A stretch of 64,000 nt of DNA from Lachnospiraceae bacterium (GCA_024684215.1 JAIKXH010000100.1:62001-126000), one strand, 5' to 3'. Shown: positions 8,581 to 18,959, counted from the stretch's first letter. The notes: generated by a model not told the origin, from the letters alone. Translations and numbers: made by a program.

Positions 8581-11500
8581 ATGAACGATAGATTACAATC
8601 TGCCAGAATGGGTATAGATATCGGTTCCACAACCGTTAAGATCGCCATTTTGGATGATGATAACAATATACTTTTTTCGGATTACAGACGACATCACGCC
8701 AATATCAAAGAAACTCTTTCGGGCCTTTTAAATGACGCATATTCAAAGCTCGGAGAAATAGACGTTTATCCTGTTATCACAGGATCCGGCGGTCTTAATA
8801 TCGCAAAGCATCTCGGAGTGCCTTTTACACAGGAAGTTATAGCCGTTGCTACCTCCCTGCAGACTCTTGCGCCCCAAACCGACGTCGCCATAGAGCTTGG
8901 CGGTGAAGATGCAAAGATAATCTACTTTGAGGACGGCAATGTCGAGCAGCGTATGAACGGTATCTGTGCCGGCGGTACAGGCTCATTTATTGACCAGATG
9001 GCTTCACTTTTGCAGACCGATGCAACAGGATTAAACGAATACGCTAAAAGTTATAAATCGCTATATACAATCGCTGCAAGATGCGGTGTATTTGCCAAAA
9101 CAGATATTCAGCCGCTAATTAACGAAGGCGCTACAAGCGAGGACCTCGCCGCTTCCATTTTCCAGGCGGTTGTTAACCAGACCATTTCGGGTCTTGCCTG
9201 CGGTAAGCCCATAAGAGGTCATGTTGCCTTTTTAGGCGGCCCCTTACACTTTTTAGACCAGTTAAAAGCTGCATTTATAAGGACATTAAAGCTCGATGAC
9301 GAGCATATTATAGACGCTGAAAATTCACATCTTTTTGCAGCTATAGGTTCTGCTCTCAACTATGATAAAAATGTATCTTATCCTTTAAAAGATATGGTTA
9401 CCAAGTTATCAGGCGACCTCAAGATGGAATTTGAGGTTGAACGTATGGAGCCTCTCTTTGCTTCAAAGGAAGACTTTGCCCAATTTGAGGAAAGACATTC
9501 AAAAGCTAAAGTAACCAAAGGTGATTTGGAAAATTATTCGGGCAATGCATTTTTAGGAATTGATGCAGGTTCCACCACCACAAAGATTGCTCTTGTCGGA
9601 GAAAACGGTGAACTTTTATATTCATTCTATTCAAACAACAACGGCTCTCCTTTAAAGACTGCCATAGGTGCCATTTCAGACATTAAGTCTAAGCTTCCCG
9701 AAGGAGTTAAAATAGTTCGCTCCTGCTCCACCGGTTACGGCGAAGCTCTCTTAAAGTCCGCATTTATGCTTGATGACGGCGAGGTTGAGACTATCGCTCA
9801 CTATAAAGCCGCTGCATTTTTCGATCCTGAAGTCGATTGTATCTTAGACATTGGCGGTCAGGATATGAAATGTATCAAGATCAAAAATAAAACTGTTGAA
9901 TCCGTTCAGCTCAATGAGGCATGTTCATCGGGCTGCGGTTCTTTTATTGAGACATTTGCAAAATCTCTTGATTTTTCCGTAAAAGATTTTGCTGCCGAAG
10001 CACTCTTTGCTCCTCATCCCATAGACCTTGGTACCAGATGTACCGTATTTATGAATTCCAAGGTTAAGCAGGCACAAAAGGAAGGCGCTTCCGTAGCCGA
10101 TATTTCAGCAGGTCTTGCTTATTCTGTTATCAAAAATGCTTTATTTAAGGTTATAAAAGTATCTAATGCATCAGAACTTGGTGAGAACATCGTGGTTCAG
10201 GGCGGTACTTTTTACAATAACGCGGTACTGCGCTCCCTTGAAAAGATTGCAGACTGCGAAGTAACAAGACCCGACATTGCCGGAATCATGGGTGCTTTCG
10301 GATGCGCACTTATTGCAAGAGAACGTTATGAAGAAGGCTATGAGACCACCATGCTTTCTTTAGACGATATCATAAATCTCGAATATGAAACCAGCATGAC
10401 AAAATGCCGCGGATGCACCAACTCTTGCCGTCTTACAATAAACAGATTTTCCGGAGGAAGACAGTTTATTTCCGGAAACCGCTGTGAGCGCGGTATCGGC
10501 GGAAAGAAAAATGCCGGTAACGTTCCCAATCTTTACGAATATAAAATGAAGAGACTCTTTGATTATGAGCCTCTTACAGAAGCAGAGACTAAAAGAGGCA
10601 TCGTAGGAATTCCCCGAGTACTTAACATGTACGAGGATTATCCCTTCTGGGCTACTTTCTTTAAAGAGCTTGGATACAGAGTACTTCTCTCTCCCACTTC
10701 AACCAGAAAAGTGTATGAAATGGGTATTGAGTCCATTCCTTCCGAGTCGCTTTGCTACCCTGCAAAAATTGCCCACGGACATGTTACATGGCTTGTTAAC
10801 CAAAATGTTGACTTTATATTCTATCCATCTGTTTTCTACGAGAGAAAAGAGGATCAGGATACCGCAAACAATTACAACTGTCCCATCGTAGCTTCAAATT
10901 CCGAGAATATCAAAAACAACCTCGAAGCCATCACTGAGGGAAAGGTACGCTTCTGCAATCCTTTCATGTCCTTTAAATCTGAAAAGACCATTTACCAGGT
11001 TCTTTCAAAAGAATTTAAGGATATCCCTAAGGGTGAGTTAAAGCAAGCTATACATTTAGCCTGGGAAGAGCTTGCGGCCTGCAGAAAAGACATTCAGAAA
11101 AAAGGCGAAGAAACCTTAAAATATCTCGAAGAGACCGGAAAACACGGCATTGTTCTTGCCGGACGTCCTTATCATATAGACCCTGAGATAAATCACGGCA
11201 TCCCTGAGATGATCAACTCATATGATATAGCAGTTCTCTCAGAGGATTCTATAGCACACTTAGCTAAGCCCGACAGACCGCTTATAGTATCTGACCAGTG
11301 GACCTATCATGCAAGACTTTATGCGGCTGCCAGCTATATAAGGACCAGAGACGATATCGATATGATCCAGCTCAACTCCTTTGGATGCGGACTTGATGCA
11401 GTTACATCGGATCAGGTAAATGATATTTTATCCTGTTCTAACAAGATTTATACATGTCTTAAAATAGACGAAGTAAATAACTTAGGCGCTGCTAGGATTC

Positions 11501-12831
11501 GTGTTCGTTCACTTATTTCCGCAATCGCAGAAAGAAAACGTATCGGTAAAAAGGTTACAGTAGGTGACAGTTCTTACAAACGTGCAGAGTTTACCGAGGA
11601 AATGAAGGGCAAATACACCATTATCTGCCCTCAGCTCTCTCCTGTTCACTTCGATATGTTTGAAACCTGCTTCAGAGCAAGCGGCTATAATTTTGTAGTT
11701 CTTGGAAACGCCGATAAGCACGCCATCGATACCGGACTTAAGTATGTAAATAACGATGCTTGCTTCCCTTCACTTATGATGACAGGTCAGCTGATCCAGG
11801 CCCTTGAATCAGGCAATTATGATCTTGATAAAACGGCTCTAATAATAACACAGACCGGCGGATGCTGCCGTGCCACAAACTATATAGGCTTTATCAGACG
11901 TGCCCTTGAAAAAGCAGGCATGGCTCAGGTACCAGTTATTTCGCTCTCCGTAGGAGGTATCGAGAAAAACGGCGGCTTTAAACTTTCCGCAGGATTAGTT
12001 CTTCGCTTTGCGGTGGCATTTACCTTTGGCGATATCTTTATGAAGTGTATATACCGCATGCGCCCTTACGAACTTGAAAAGGGAAGCTGTGATGCGCTTC
12101 ACGCAAAATGGCTTGAAAAGTGCCGCGCTCTTATCATGTCAAAGCATCTAAGCTGGGCTAAATTTAAGAAATATTGCAAAGAAATAGTCAGAGATTTTGA
12201 TGCAATTCCCATAGATGAGAATCTCAAAAAGCCCAGAGTCGGACTTGTCGGAGAAATACTTATTAAATTCGCTCCCTCGGGAAACAATCATATGGTGGAA
12301 CAGATTGAAGCCGAAGGTGCCGAAGCGGTCGTACCCGACTTTATAGACTTCATACAGTACTGCTTCTACAACCAGATCTTTAAAGCAGACAATTACGGTA
12401 TGAAAAAAGTTAATAAGCTTGTAGGCAAGATAGGAATATGGGCAATCGACCATATGGTTAGAAATACTGCTTTCAAGGCATATGATAACAGCAAACATTT
12501 TGAGAGACCCGAAAGCATTTATGAAACTGCACGCCTTGCCTCAGAAGTTGTTTCCCTCGGAAACCAGGCCGGCGAAGGTTGGCTCCTTACCGGAGAGATG
12601 CAAGAGCTCATACATATGGGCGTGCCCAATATTGTATGCGTTCAACCCTTTGGATGTTTGCCTAACCATATCGTAGGTAAAGGCCCCATTAAGGCAGTAA
12701 GAAAAGCAAATCCCGGTTCAAACATCGTTGCGATTGATTTCGATCCCGGTGCCAGTGAAGTAAACCAGCTCAACAGACTTAAGCTGATGCTCTCCACTGC
12801 TTTCAAAAAGCTGGAAAATGAAAACGCTTAA
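8581..12831 (+). CDS. Giant BadF/BadG/BcrA/HgdC-type acyl-CoA dehydratase activase
   Basis: A 1416-aa cytoplasmic protein of the activase-related family. Residues about 8-270 and 320-590 are two ASKHA ATPase domains ('GIDIGSTTVKIAI' and 'GIDAGSTTTKIAL'). Each carries the cysteine-bearing loop that in HgdC holds a [4Fe-4S] cluster between subunits ('NGICAGGTGSF', 'ACSSGCGSFIE'). A Cys-rich patch near residue 610 ('CRGCTNSCRL') leads into a DUF2229 domain and a long C-terminal part related to the dehydratase HgdB/FldB fold. Classical members use ATP to inject an electron into 2-hydroxyacyl-CoA dehydratases. This long form occurs widely in Clostridia without a known substrate, and no dehydratase subunits are adjacent here. 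It stands alone on the plus strand with its own promoter and terminator. Confidence 0.9.
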   Translation: MNDRLQSARMGIDIGSTTVKIAILDDDNNILFSDYRRHHANIKETLSGLLNDAYSKLGEIDVYPVITGSGGLNIAKHLGVPFTQEVIAVATSLQTLAPQTDVAIELGGEDAKIIYFEDGNVEQRMNGICAGGTGSFIDQMASLLQTDATGLNEYAKSYKSLYTIAARCGVFAKTDIQPLINEGATSEDLAASIFQAVVNQTISGLACGKPIRGHVAFLGGPLHFLDQLKAAFIRTLKLDDEHIIDAENSHLFAAIGSALNYDKNVSYPLKDMVTKLSGDLKMEFEVERMEPLFASKEDFAQFEERHSKAKVTKGDLENYSGNAFLGIDAGSTTTKIALVGENGELLYSFYSNNNGSPLKTAIGAISDIKSKLPEGVKIVRSCSTGYGEALLKSAFMLDDGEVETIAHYKAAAFFDPEVDCILDIGGQDMKCIKIKNKTVESVQLNEACSSGCGSFIETFAKSLDFSVKDFAAEALFAPHPIDLGTRCTVFMNSKVKQAQKEGASVADISAGLAYSVIKNALFKVIKVSNASELGENIVVQGGTFYNNAVLRSLEKIADCEVTRPDIAGIMGAFGCALIARERYEEGYETTMLSLDDIINLEYETSMTKCRGCTNSCRLTINRFSGGRQFISGNRCERGIGGKKNAGNVPNLYEYKMKRLFDYEPLTEAETKRGIVGIPRVLNMYEDYPFWATFFKELGYRVLLSPTSTRKVYEMGIESIPSESLCYPAKIAHGHVTWLVNQNVDFIFYPSVFYERKEDQDTANNYNCPIVASNSENIKNNLEAITEGKVRFCNPFMSFKSEKTIYQVLSKEFKDIPKGELKQAIHLAWEELAACRKDIQKKGEETLKYLEETGKHGIVLAGRPYHIDPEINHGIPEMINSYDIAVLSEDSIAHLAKPDRPLIVSDQWTYHARLYAAASYIRTRDDIDMIQLNSFGCGLDAVTSDQVNDILSCSNKIYTCLKIDEVNNLGAARIRVRSLISAIAERKRIGKKVTVGDSSYKRAEFTEEMKGKYTIICPQLSPVHFDMFETCFRASGYNFVVLGNADKHAIDTGLKYVNNDACFPSLMMTGQLIQALESGNYDLDKTALIITQTGGCCRATNYIGFIRRALEKAGMAQVPVISLSVGGIEKNGGFKLSAGLVLRFAVAFTFGDIFMKCIYRMRPYELEKGSCDALHAKWLEKCRALIMSKHLSWAKFKKYCKEIVRDFDAIPIDENLKKPRVGLVGEILIKFAPSGNNHMVEQIEAEGAEAVVPDFIDFIQYCFYNQIFKADNYGMKKVNKLVGKIGIWAIDHMVRNTAFKAYDNSKHFERPESIYETARLASEVVSLGNQAGEGWLLTGEMQELIHMGVPNIVCVQPFGCLPNHIVGKGPIKAVRKANPGSNIVAIDFDPGASEVNQLNRLKLMLSTAFKKLENENA

Positions 12832-12852
12832 AAGAAATAATCATTATAGGAA

Positions 12853-12912
12853 AATAATAGCCTATATAAAAGAATAATAGCCTTTATAAAAGAATAATAG
12901 CTTTAAAAAAAA
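12853..12912. repeat. 20-bp tandem repeat x3 after the activase gene
   Basis: aataatagcctatataaaag, aataatagcctttataaaag and aataatagctttaaaaaaaa follow head to tail, between the activase stop and its terminator. Confidence 0.85.
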
Positions 12913-12927
12913 ATATTTAGCTTTAAA

Positions 12928-12958
12928 AAATCCCTGTGACGAATAATCACAGGGATTT
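12928..12958. terminator. Bidirectional terminator between the activase and sulP genes
   Basis: AAATCCCTGTGA pairs with TCACAGGGATTT across a 7-nt loop. A T-run (from the plus-strand aaaaaa) follows on the minus strand, serving the SulP gene; the plus-strand side is followed by a shorter T-rich stretch. Confidence 0.85.
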
Positions 12959-13032
12959 CATTTATAAACCTTTAATTATAATCTTATATATTCAATTACT
13001 TAAACATAAAGATTAAAACTAAAACGGTAATA

Positions 13033-14694
13033 TTATTTGGATATTCTCTCAGCTCTTTCTAAAGCTTCATCGATATGTGCACAGAAATTATCTTCTCCCA
13101 CCTTATCAACAAATCCATCCTTTAACATAGTCTTCATGGGCTGGTCGTTTACATGGGAAAATACCATCTTAACGCCCTTCTTTTCACACTTATCATAAAG
13201 CTGTTCAAGAGAATGCATTGCTGTAGCATCAAGTGCGGGCACAGCTCTCATTCTGATTACGAGAACCTTTGTAAATTCCTTTAAAGTAATATCAAGAATT
13301 CTGTCAGCAGCGCCAAAGAACATAGGACCGCTGATCTCATAAACTCTTACATACTCGGGAACTTTTCTTAGCTCTATACTGTCCGGATCGTCATCGGGAT
13401 CGATGTATTTCCAACCCTTAACCGATGACTCATCAGCCATTCTCTTCATGAGAAGTACACAAGCCATAACCATTCCTACACCGATTGCAACCACAAGGTC
13501 AAATACAACGGTAAGAACGAAGGTGGTAACAAGAACTAAAATATCGCTCTTTGGTGCAGTCTTGCAAAGATGGGTAAATGTTCTCCAACCGCTCATATTG
13601 TAAGCAACCTGGAAAAGGATTGCGGCTATGGTAGGCATGGGAATAAGCGCTGCGTAAGGCATAAGGAAAAGTATAACAAGCACAAGTACTATTGCGTGTA
13701 CCATTCCGGCTATGGGAGTTCTGCCGCCGTTTTTAATATTGGCAGCGGTACGTGCTATAGCACCTGTTGCAGGGATACCGCCGAAAAGCGCAGAACCAAT
13801 ATTTCCGACACCCTGTGCGATAAGCTCCTGGTTAGAACGGTGATGCGAATTGATCATTCCGTCTGCAACTACGCAGGATAAAAGTGACTCTATAGCGGCA
13901 AGTATAGCGATTGTAAATGAATCACCGATTACGGCTCTTACTTTTGCAAAAGTAAACTGAGGGAAGCTAAATGCAGGGAAACCGGCTGTGATCGTATAAA
14001 GATCACCAATGGTATTAGCGTGTAAATGAAGTCCCTTCACCATACCGATACCGGCAATAACCGCAATAAGCGATGCGGGTACTTTGCTTCCTACCTTTGG
14101 AATCATAGGCCAAAGAATAAGGATTGCAAGTGACACACCGCCGACTACAAGAGCCTGATAATTAAAGCTTCCGATAAATTTAAAGATATTCTTTACTTTA
14201 TCGATTGTCTCGATATTTTCGGTACCTGCCGCATAGCTAAGACCAAGGAAATCCTTAACCTGTCCTATTGCGATTGTAACGGCAATACCTGCTGTAAATC
14301 CGGTTGTGATGGTATAGGGAATAAATCTAATGAGACTGCCAAATCTCAAAAATCCCATGATAATAAGAATGATACCTGCCAAAATAGTGGCAATAACCAG
14401 TCCGTCAAATCCGTTTTTTGCAACAATTCCTGCAACTATGGTTGCAAATGCCGCAGTTGGTCCGGCAATCTGAACTCTGCTACCGCCTAAAAACGAGATC
14501 AAAAATCCAGCAATAATAGCAGTGTAAATACCCTTTTCGGGTCCTACACCCGAAGCCAAAGCAAGGGCAATAGAAAGCGGCAATGCAATGATTGCCACAA
14601 TCAGTCCGCTTATCAAATCTTTTACGAACTGAGCGCCGGTATACTCTTTCATATTAGAAAAAAGCATCGGCTTAAGCTTACTTCTTTTGTTCAT
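13033..14694 (-). CDS. SulP family inorganic anion transporter with STAS domain
   Basis: A 553-aa integral membrane transporter of the SLC26/SulP family. The N-terminal signature 'DLISGLIVAIIALPLSIALALASGVGPEKGIYTAI' is followed by about 12-14 membrane segments, with 'RVQIAGPTAAFATIV' and 'GGIPATGAIARTAANIKNGGRTP' as family landmarks. The C-terminal 110 residues form a cytosolic STAS domain ('VLVIRMRAVPALDATAMHSLEQL'). Substrates in this family include sulfate, bicarbonate and C4-dicarboxylates, and the sequence does not decide between them. No carbonic anhydrase or sulfate assimilation gene adjoins it. Confidence 0.92.
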   Translation of the reverse strand: MNKRSKLKPMLFSNMKEYTGAQFVKDLISGLIVAIIALPLSIALALASGVGPEKGIYTAIIAGFLISFLGGSRVQIAGPTAAFATIVAGIVAKNGFDGLVIATILAGIILIIMGFLRFGSLIRFIPYTITTGFTAGIAVTIAIGQVKDFLGLSYAAGTENIETIDKVKNIFKFIGSFNYQALVVGGVSLAILILWPMIPKVGSKVPASLIAVIAGIGMVKGLHLHANTIGDLYTITAGFPAFSFPQFTFAKVRAVIGDSFTIAILAAIESLLSCVVADGMINSHHRSNQELIAQGVGNIGSALFGGIPATGAIARTAANIKNGGRTPIAGMVHAIVLVLVILFLMPYAALIPMPTIAAILFQVAYNMSGWRTFTHLCKTAPKSDILVLVTTFVLTVVFDLVVAIGVGMVMACVLLMKRMADESSVKGWKYIDPDDDPDSIELRKVPEYVRVYEISGPMFFGAADRILDITLKEFTKVLVIRMRAVPALDATAMHSLEQLYDKCEKKGVKMVFSHVNDQPMKTMLKDGFVDKVGEDNFCAHIDEALERAERISK

Positions 14695-14750
14695 CTTCTC
14701 ATAATCTCCTCAGATTAATAATCTTATGATATAAAATAATATATTTATTC

Positions 14751-14807
14751 GATTTTAAATAATAAATTAGATTTTAAATCATAAATTTGATTTAAAATAA
14801 TTATTCT
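14751..14807. repeat. 19-bp tandem repeat x3 between PTS IIC and sulP
   Basis: gattttaaataataaatta, gattttaaatcataaattt and the more decayed gatttaaaataattattct lie head to tail in the 131-bp gap. The sequence is AT-only apart from the leading g of each unit and single c bases. Confidence 0.75.
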
Positions 14808-14825
14808 TATATAAATTCTTTAAGC

Positions 14826-15914
14826 TTAAATCTTCAAATCTCCGTCTTTAACCCAGCCGATTTTCTTGAATATCAAATGGAATCCAAGTGATAAAACGGC
14901 AGGAAGAACAAATGATATTAAAACAAGTCCTATCCAGTCAAAAGGTGTAATTGCAGCTTTTGTTCCGGCGGCTATGTCATTTACCCAACCGGTGTATACG
15001 CCAATCTGTCCGACAAGTCCACAAGTACCCATACCGGAAGAAACTGCTTCACCGTTCATTTGAAGCTTAAATACGCATGTCGCAAGAGGACCTGTGATTG
15101 CTGAAGCAAGTGTAGGCGCAATCCAAATCCTGGGGTTTTTAATGATATTTCCCATCTGGAGCATGGAAGTACCGATTCCCTGTGAAATCAGGCCACCCCA
15201 TTTATTCTCCTTAAATGATATAACAGCAAATCCGATCATCTGTGCGCAGCACCCTGCAACCGCAGCGCCTCCGGCAAGTCCGGTAAGTCCCAATGCAGCA
15301 CATATGGCCGCAGATGATATAGGCAAAGTAAGTGCCATGCCTACAATGACAGATATTAAAATTCCCATAAGTAAAGGCTGTAGCTCGGTTGCCCACATAA
15401 TGAGATTACCTAGCCACATAGCAGCTTTTCCGAGATAAGGCGCAATAAGATATGATAAACCTATTCCTACGCCGATGGTAACCAGAGGTGTAACCAGAAT
15501 ATCCACCTTAGTCTCTTTTGATACCGCTTTTCCGAGTTCTGCAGCTATAATAGCAATAACAAGAACGGCCAAAGGTCCGCCTGCTCCGCCGAGTGCATTA
15601 GAAGCAAAACCAACGGTTATCATTGAAAACAATACAAGCGGCGGACATTTGAGTGCATATCCAATAGCAACTGCCATAGCCGGTCCGCTCATAGCACTGG
15701 CAAGGCCTCCGACAGTATAGTCCTTTCCGGCGATGGTTGCAACAGTCGCCGTTAAAAAAGGAATATGGAATTGATTTCCTATAGTATTAATGATGGTACC
15801 TATAAGGAGTGAGCAAAACAGACCCTGAGCCATGGCTCCAAGAGCATCTATTCCATATCTTTTTAGTGAAATCTCAATGTCTTTTTTCTTTAGAAACGCC
15901 TTAAACTTATTCAT
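14826..15914 (-). CDS. Orphan PTS IIC-type membrane protein (PTS_EIIC_2 family)
   Basis: A 362-aa polytopic membrane protein with about ten hydrophobic segments. It is rich in Gly/Ala, with 'GNQFHIPFLTATVATIAGKDYTVGGLASAMSGPAMAVAIGYAL' typical of the stand-alone PTS_EIIC_2 family. No EIIA or EIIB domain is fused or adjacent, so it is not clear that it is phosphoenolpyruvate-driven, and the substrate is unknown. Its GAGGG ribosome site overlaps the metA stop codon (8-nt gap), implying translational coupling with metA. A link to methionine or sulfur metabolism is only inference from that adjacency. Confidence 0.85.
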   Translation of the reverse strand: MNKFKAFLKKKDIEISLKRYGIDALGAMAQGLFCSLLIGTIINTIGNQFHIPFLTATVATIAGKDYTVGGLASAMSGPAMAVAIGYALKCPPLVLFSMITVGFASNALGGAGGPLAVLVIAIIAAELGKAVSKETKVDILVTPLVTIGVGIGLSYLIAPYLGKAAMWLGNLIMWATELQPLLMGILISVIVGMALTLPISSAAICAALGLTGLAGGAAVAGCCAQMIGFAVISFKENKWGGLISQGIGTSMLQMGNIIKNPRIWIAPTLASAITGPLATCVFKLQMNGEAVSSGMGTCGLVGQIGVYTGWVNDIAAGTKAAITPFDWIGLVLISFVLPAVLSLGFHLIFKKIGWVKDGDLKI

Positions 15915-15922
15915 ATCGGTGT

Positions 15923-16843
15923 CTAACCCTCACTCTTGTTCCACTCATAAGGAGTGCTCTGATATACATAATAATTTAGCCAGTTGGTATAAAGATTGTT
16001 ACTTGCGGATCTCCAGGTAAGAAGCGGTTTTTTTTCAGGATCATCGTCTGGGAAATAGTTAAAGGGAATCTGTATCGGAAGCCCTTTATTTAAATCTCTG
16101 AAATACTCATTTTTAAGAGTAAGTCTGTCATACTCGGGATGACCTGTAACAAATATCTTTTTGCCTTCTTCAGCCATCGCTAAAAATACGCCGGCCTCTT
16201 CGCTCTCGGCTATTATCGTTAAATCCTTGCAGGCCTTAAGCTCTTCGGTAGAGGTCGCAGTATGTCTGCTGTGAGGTGCATAAAATACATCATCAAAGCC
16301 TCTTACAAGAGGAATCTTTCTGTCATTTACTTTATGCTTATAAATACCGAAAAGCTTCTGTGGAAGCTGTATCTTGTTGATTCCGTAATAATGATAAAAT
16401 CCGGCCTGAGCACCCCAGCAAATATGAAGAGTACTGGTTACATGCGTGGTTGCCCAATCCATGATCATACACACTTCATCCCAGTAATCAACCTCTTCAA
16501 AGCTGATGTCTTCTACAGGAGCACCTGTAATTATCATTCCGTCAAACTTTTCATGCTTTATATCGTCAAATGTGCAATAAAAACGGTTTAGATGGTTTGC
16601 GGATGTATTTAAAGACACGTGCGTTTTGGTGTTCATAAATGTAACATCAACCTGTATGGGCGAATTTGAAAGAGCTCTTAAAAGCTGAAGCTCGGTATCC
16701 TGCTTAACAGGCATATTGTTTAATATAAGCACCTTAAGAGGTCTTATATCCTGATGGAGGGCACGAAACTCATCCATTACAAATATGTTTTCATTTTCAA
16801 GAATCTCTCTTGCGGGGAGATCGCGTTGAATCTTAATAGGCAT
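15923..16843 (-). CDS. metAA: Homoserine O-acetyltransferase (MetA family)
   Basis: Activates homoserine for methionine synthesis. I start at the ATG at 16843 ([12 protein letters not shown]), which is the family start and has AGGAAG upstream. The product is 306 aa. With this numbering the catalytic acyl-accepting cysteine falls exactly at Cys142 ('[10 protein letters not shown]'). Residue 111 is glutamate ('TGAPVED'), whereas E. coli succinyltransferase has glycine. Published work on Bacillus MetA tied Glu111 to acetyl-CoA preference, so O-acetylhomoserine is the expected product. It lies between ligA (upstream) and the PTS IIC gene (downstream) in one run of genes. Confidence 0.93.
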   Translation of the reverse strand: MPIKIQRDLPAREILENENIFVMDEFRALHQDIRPLKVLILNNMPVKQDTELQLLRALSNSPIQVDVTFMNTKTHVSLNTSANHLNRFYCTFDDIKHEKFDGMIITGAPVEDISFEEVDYWDEVCMIMDWATTHVTSTLHICWGAQAGFYHYYGINKIQLPQKLFGIYKHKVNDRKIPLVRGFDDVFYAPHSRHTATSTEELKACKDLTIIAESEEAGVFLAMAEEGKKIFVTGHPEYDRLTLKNEYFRDLNKGLPIQIPFNYFPDDDPEKKPLLTWRSASNNLYTNWLNYYVYQSTPYEWNKSEG

Positions 16844-16897
16844 CCTTGCACTTCCTTTCATATCACCGGTAAGGCGACATATAAATATTTGCAAAAA

Positions 16898-18871
16898 TCA
16901 ATTTAAATACTTGGAAATGAACTCTTCCTCTGTAAGAATATCCACTCCAAGTTCCTTAGCGGTCTTGTTTTTTGTGGAGTTAGAGGTATTGTCATTGTTG
17001 ATAAGGCAGGTGGTTTTACCTGTAACAGATCCTGTAACTTTACCGCCCTTACTCTCAATAAGCTCCTTCAGCGCATTTCTGTTTTCAAAATGATTCAAGC
17101 TTCCGGTAACAACAAATATAAGACCTGTAAGGTTCTGTCCATCAGTATTAATCTCCGGCTTTTCAATGTCAAGCTTTGAGATGAGACTTTTAAGCATTTG
17201 CATATTTTTCTCATTACCGAAAAACTTAACAACAGCAGATGCCATAACATCACCTATACCGTCAATTCCGGCAAGTTCCTCTGCGCTTGCGGCTATAATC
17301 TTATCAAGATCATAATCGTATGCTTTGCAGATAAGCTTAGCGTTTGCAGAACCAATACCGCCAATACCAAGTCCGAAAATAACTCTGGGGAGTGTGGTAT
17401 GTGAGGCCTTTTCCAGTGAAGACATTAAGTTATCATACGACTTTTGTCCAAAACCTTCAAGTTTTACGATATCTTCCTTGTATCTGTCGAGTTCAAACAG
17501 ATCCGGAAAACTTTTTATAAATCCAAAATCAATTAATTTTTCAAGAGTCGCCTCTGACAAACCGTCCACATTAAGTGCTTCTCTGCTTACAAACTGTGAA
17601 AATGCTTTGATCTGTTTAGCCGGGCATTCCTCGTTTAAACAGTACAAAGACTGTGCCTCATTGAGTGCCCTTATCTCAGTCTTTCCTCCGCAAACGGGAC
17701 AAACCATAGGTATTTTTATATTGCCGGAACAGGTGAGATTTTCCGCAATCTGAGGGATTATCATGTTTGCTTTATAAACCGTAATCCTGTCTCCGATTCC
17801 AAGCTTTAAATCCCTTACAATACTTACATTATGAACCGAAGCCCTCGAAACCGTAGTACCCTCCAGCTCTACAGGGTCAAAAACAGCAACAGGATTGATA
17901 AGTCCGGTTCTGCTGGCACTCCATTCAATTTCTCTAAGAGTAGTCTCCGCAGTCTCATCCGCCCACTTAAAAGCAATGGAATGGCGGGGAAATTTTGCCG
18001 TTCTTCCGAGCGATACACCATATGCTACATCTTCATATGTAAGGACCAATCCATCGGAAGGTATTTCATATGACTTTATCTTTTCTGCAAAATATTCAAT
18101 CTCTGATAAAATATTATCCTCGGTAACGCGCTTTCTTTCAACCACTTCAAAGCCCTGTTTTTCAAGGAATGAAAATCTTCCTTCGGCTGAATTGTCAAAT
18201 GCCATTTCGCTGCCGCTTTCATTTATTGCTCTAACAAGATTAAAAGCTATAAACCTGACATTTCTTTTTGCGGTGATCTCGTTATTCAGCTGACGCACAG
18301 AACCGCTGCAAAGATTTCTGGGATTTTTGTACTTATCAACATCATTGGTAATCTTGCGGTTAATCTCCTCAAAATCAGGATAACTTATAACAGCCTCACC
18401 TCTAAGTATAAGTTCACCTTTAAAAGCTATCCTTGTAGGGATATTCACGAATACTTTTGCATTAGGCGTAATTACTTCACCTATTTCTCCGTTTCCTCTT
18501 GTAACAGCTTTTATAAGCTCACCACCGCTGTATGTAAGCACTACTGTAAGACCGTCAAGCTTCCACGAAAGAAGTCCTTCATGGCCGCCCAGCCATGCTC
18601 TTAACGCTTCTCTGTCTTTAGTCTTATCAAGAGAAAGCATCGGGCTCTCATGACGCTCCTTGGGAAGTTCATCAACAGCCGCATATCCTACTTTAACCGT
18701 CGGTGAATTTGAAAGAGTTACGCCCAGTTTTTCTTCAAGCATAACAAGCTCATCATATAGCTTGTCATATTCGAAATTGCTCATTATCTCTTCATCCTTG
18801 GCGTAATAAGCCTCAGATGCCTTTGAAAGAACCGCAACAAGTTCTTTCATTCTATCCATATCATTGGCCAT
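16898..18871 (-). CDS. ligA: NAD-dependent DNA ligase LigA
   Basis: Seals nicks during replication and repair using NAD. At 657 aa it is canonical length. The order is the N-terminal Ia region ('FEYDKLYDEL'), the adenylation domain with nucleophilic Lys104 in 'SWKLDGLTV', OB fold, and a four-cysteine zinc finger ('CPVCGG'...'CLNEECPAK'). Helix-hairpin-helix repeats ('GIGGIGSANAKLI', 'GIDGIGDVMASAV') and a C-terminal BRCT domain ('LIFVVTGSLNHFENR') follow. The start ATG is preceded by AAGGATACC. It is followed by metAA with a short gap. Confidence 0.97.
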   Translation of the reverse strand: MANDMDRMKELVAVLSKASEAYYAKDEEIMSNFEYDKLYDELVMLEEKLGVTLSNSPTVKVGYAAVDELPKERHESPMLSLDKTKDREALRAWLGGHEGLLSWKLDGLTVVLTYSGGELIKAVTRGNGEIGEVITPNAKVFVNIPTRIAFKGELILRGEAVISYPDFEEINRKITNDVDKYKNPRNLCSGSVRQLNNEITAKRNVRFIAFNLVRAINESGSEMAFDNSAEGRFSFLEKQGFEVVERKRVTEDNILSEIEYFAEKIKSYEIPSDGLVLTYEDVAYGVSLGRTAKFPRHSIAFKWADETAETTLREIEWSASRTGLINPVAVFDPVELEGTTVSRASVHNVSIVRDLKLGIGDRITVYKANMIIPQIAENLTCSGNIKIPMVCPVCGGKTEIRALNEAQSLYCLNEECPAKQIKAFSQFVSREALNVDGLSEATLEKLIDFGFIKSFPDLFELDRYKEDIVKLEGFGQKSYDNLMSSLEKASHTTLPRVIFGLGIGGIGSANAKLICKAYDYDLDKIIAASAEELAGIDGIGDVMASAVVKFFGNEKNMQMLKSLISKLDIEKPEINTDGQNLTGLIFVVTGSLNHFENRNALKELIESKGGKVTGSVTGKTTCLINNDNTSNSTKNKTAKELGVDILTEEEFISKYLN

Positions 18872-18959
18872 TTTGGTATCCTTATAATCCCTGAAAATTA
18901 ATTATATGAATCTTTATCAACTGTAATGATCAAACTCGTAATGAAGTCATCGAATTATT

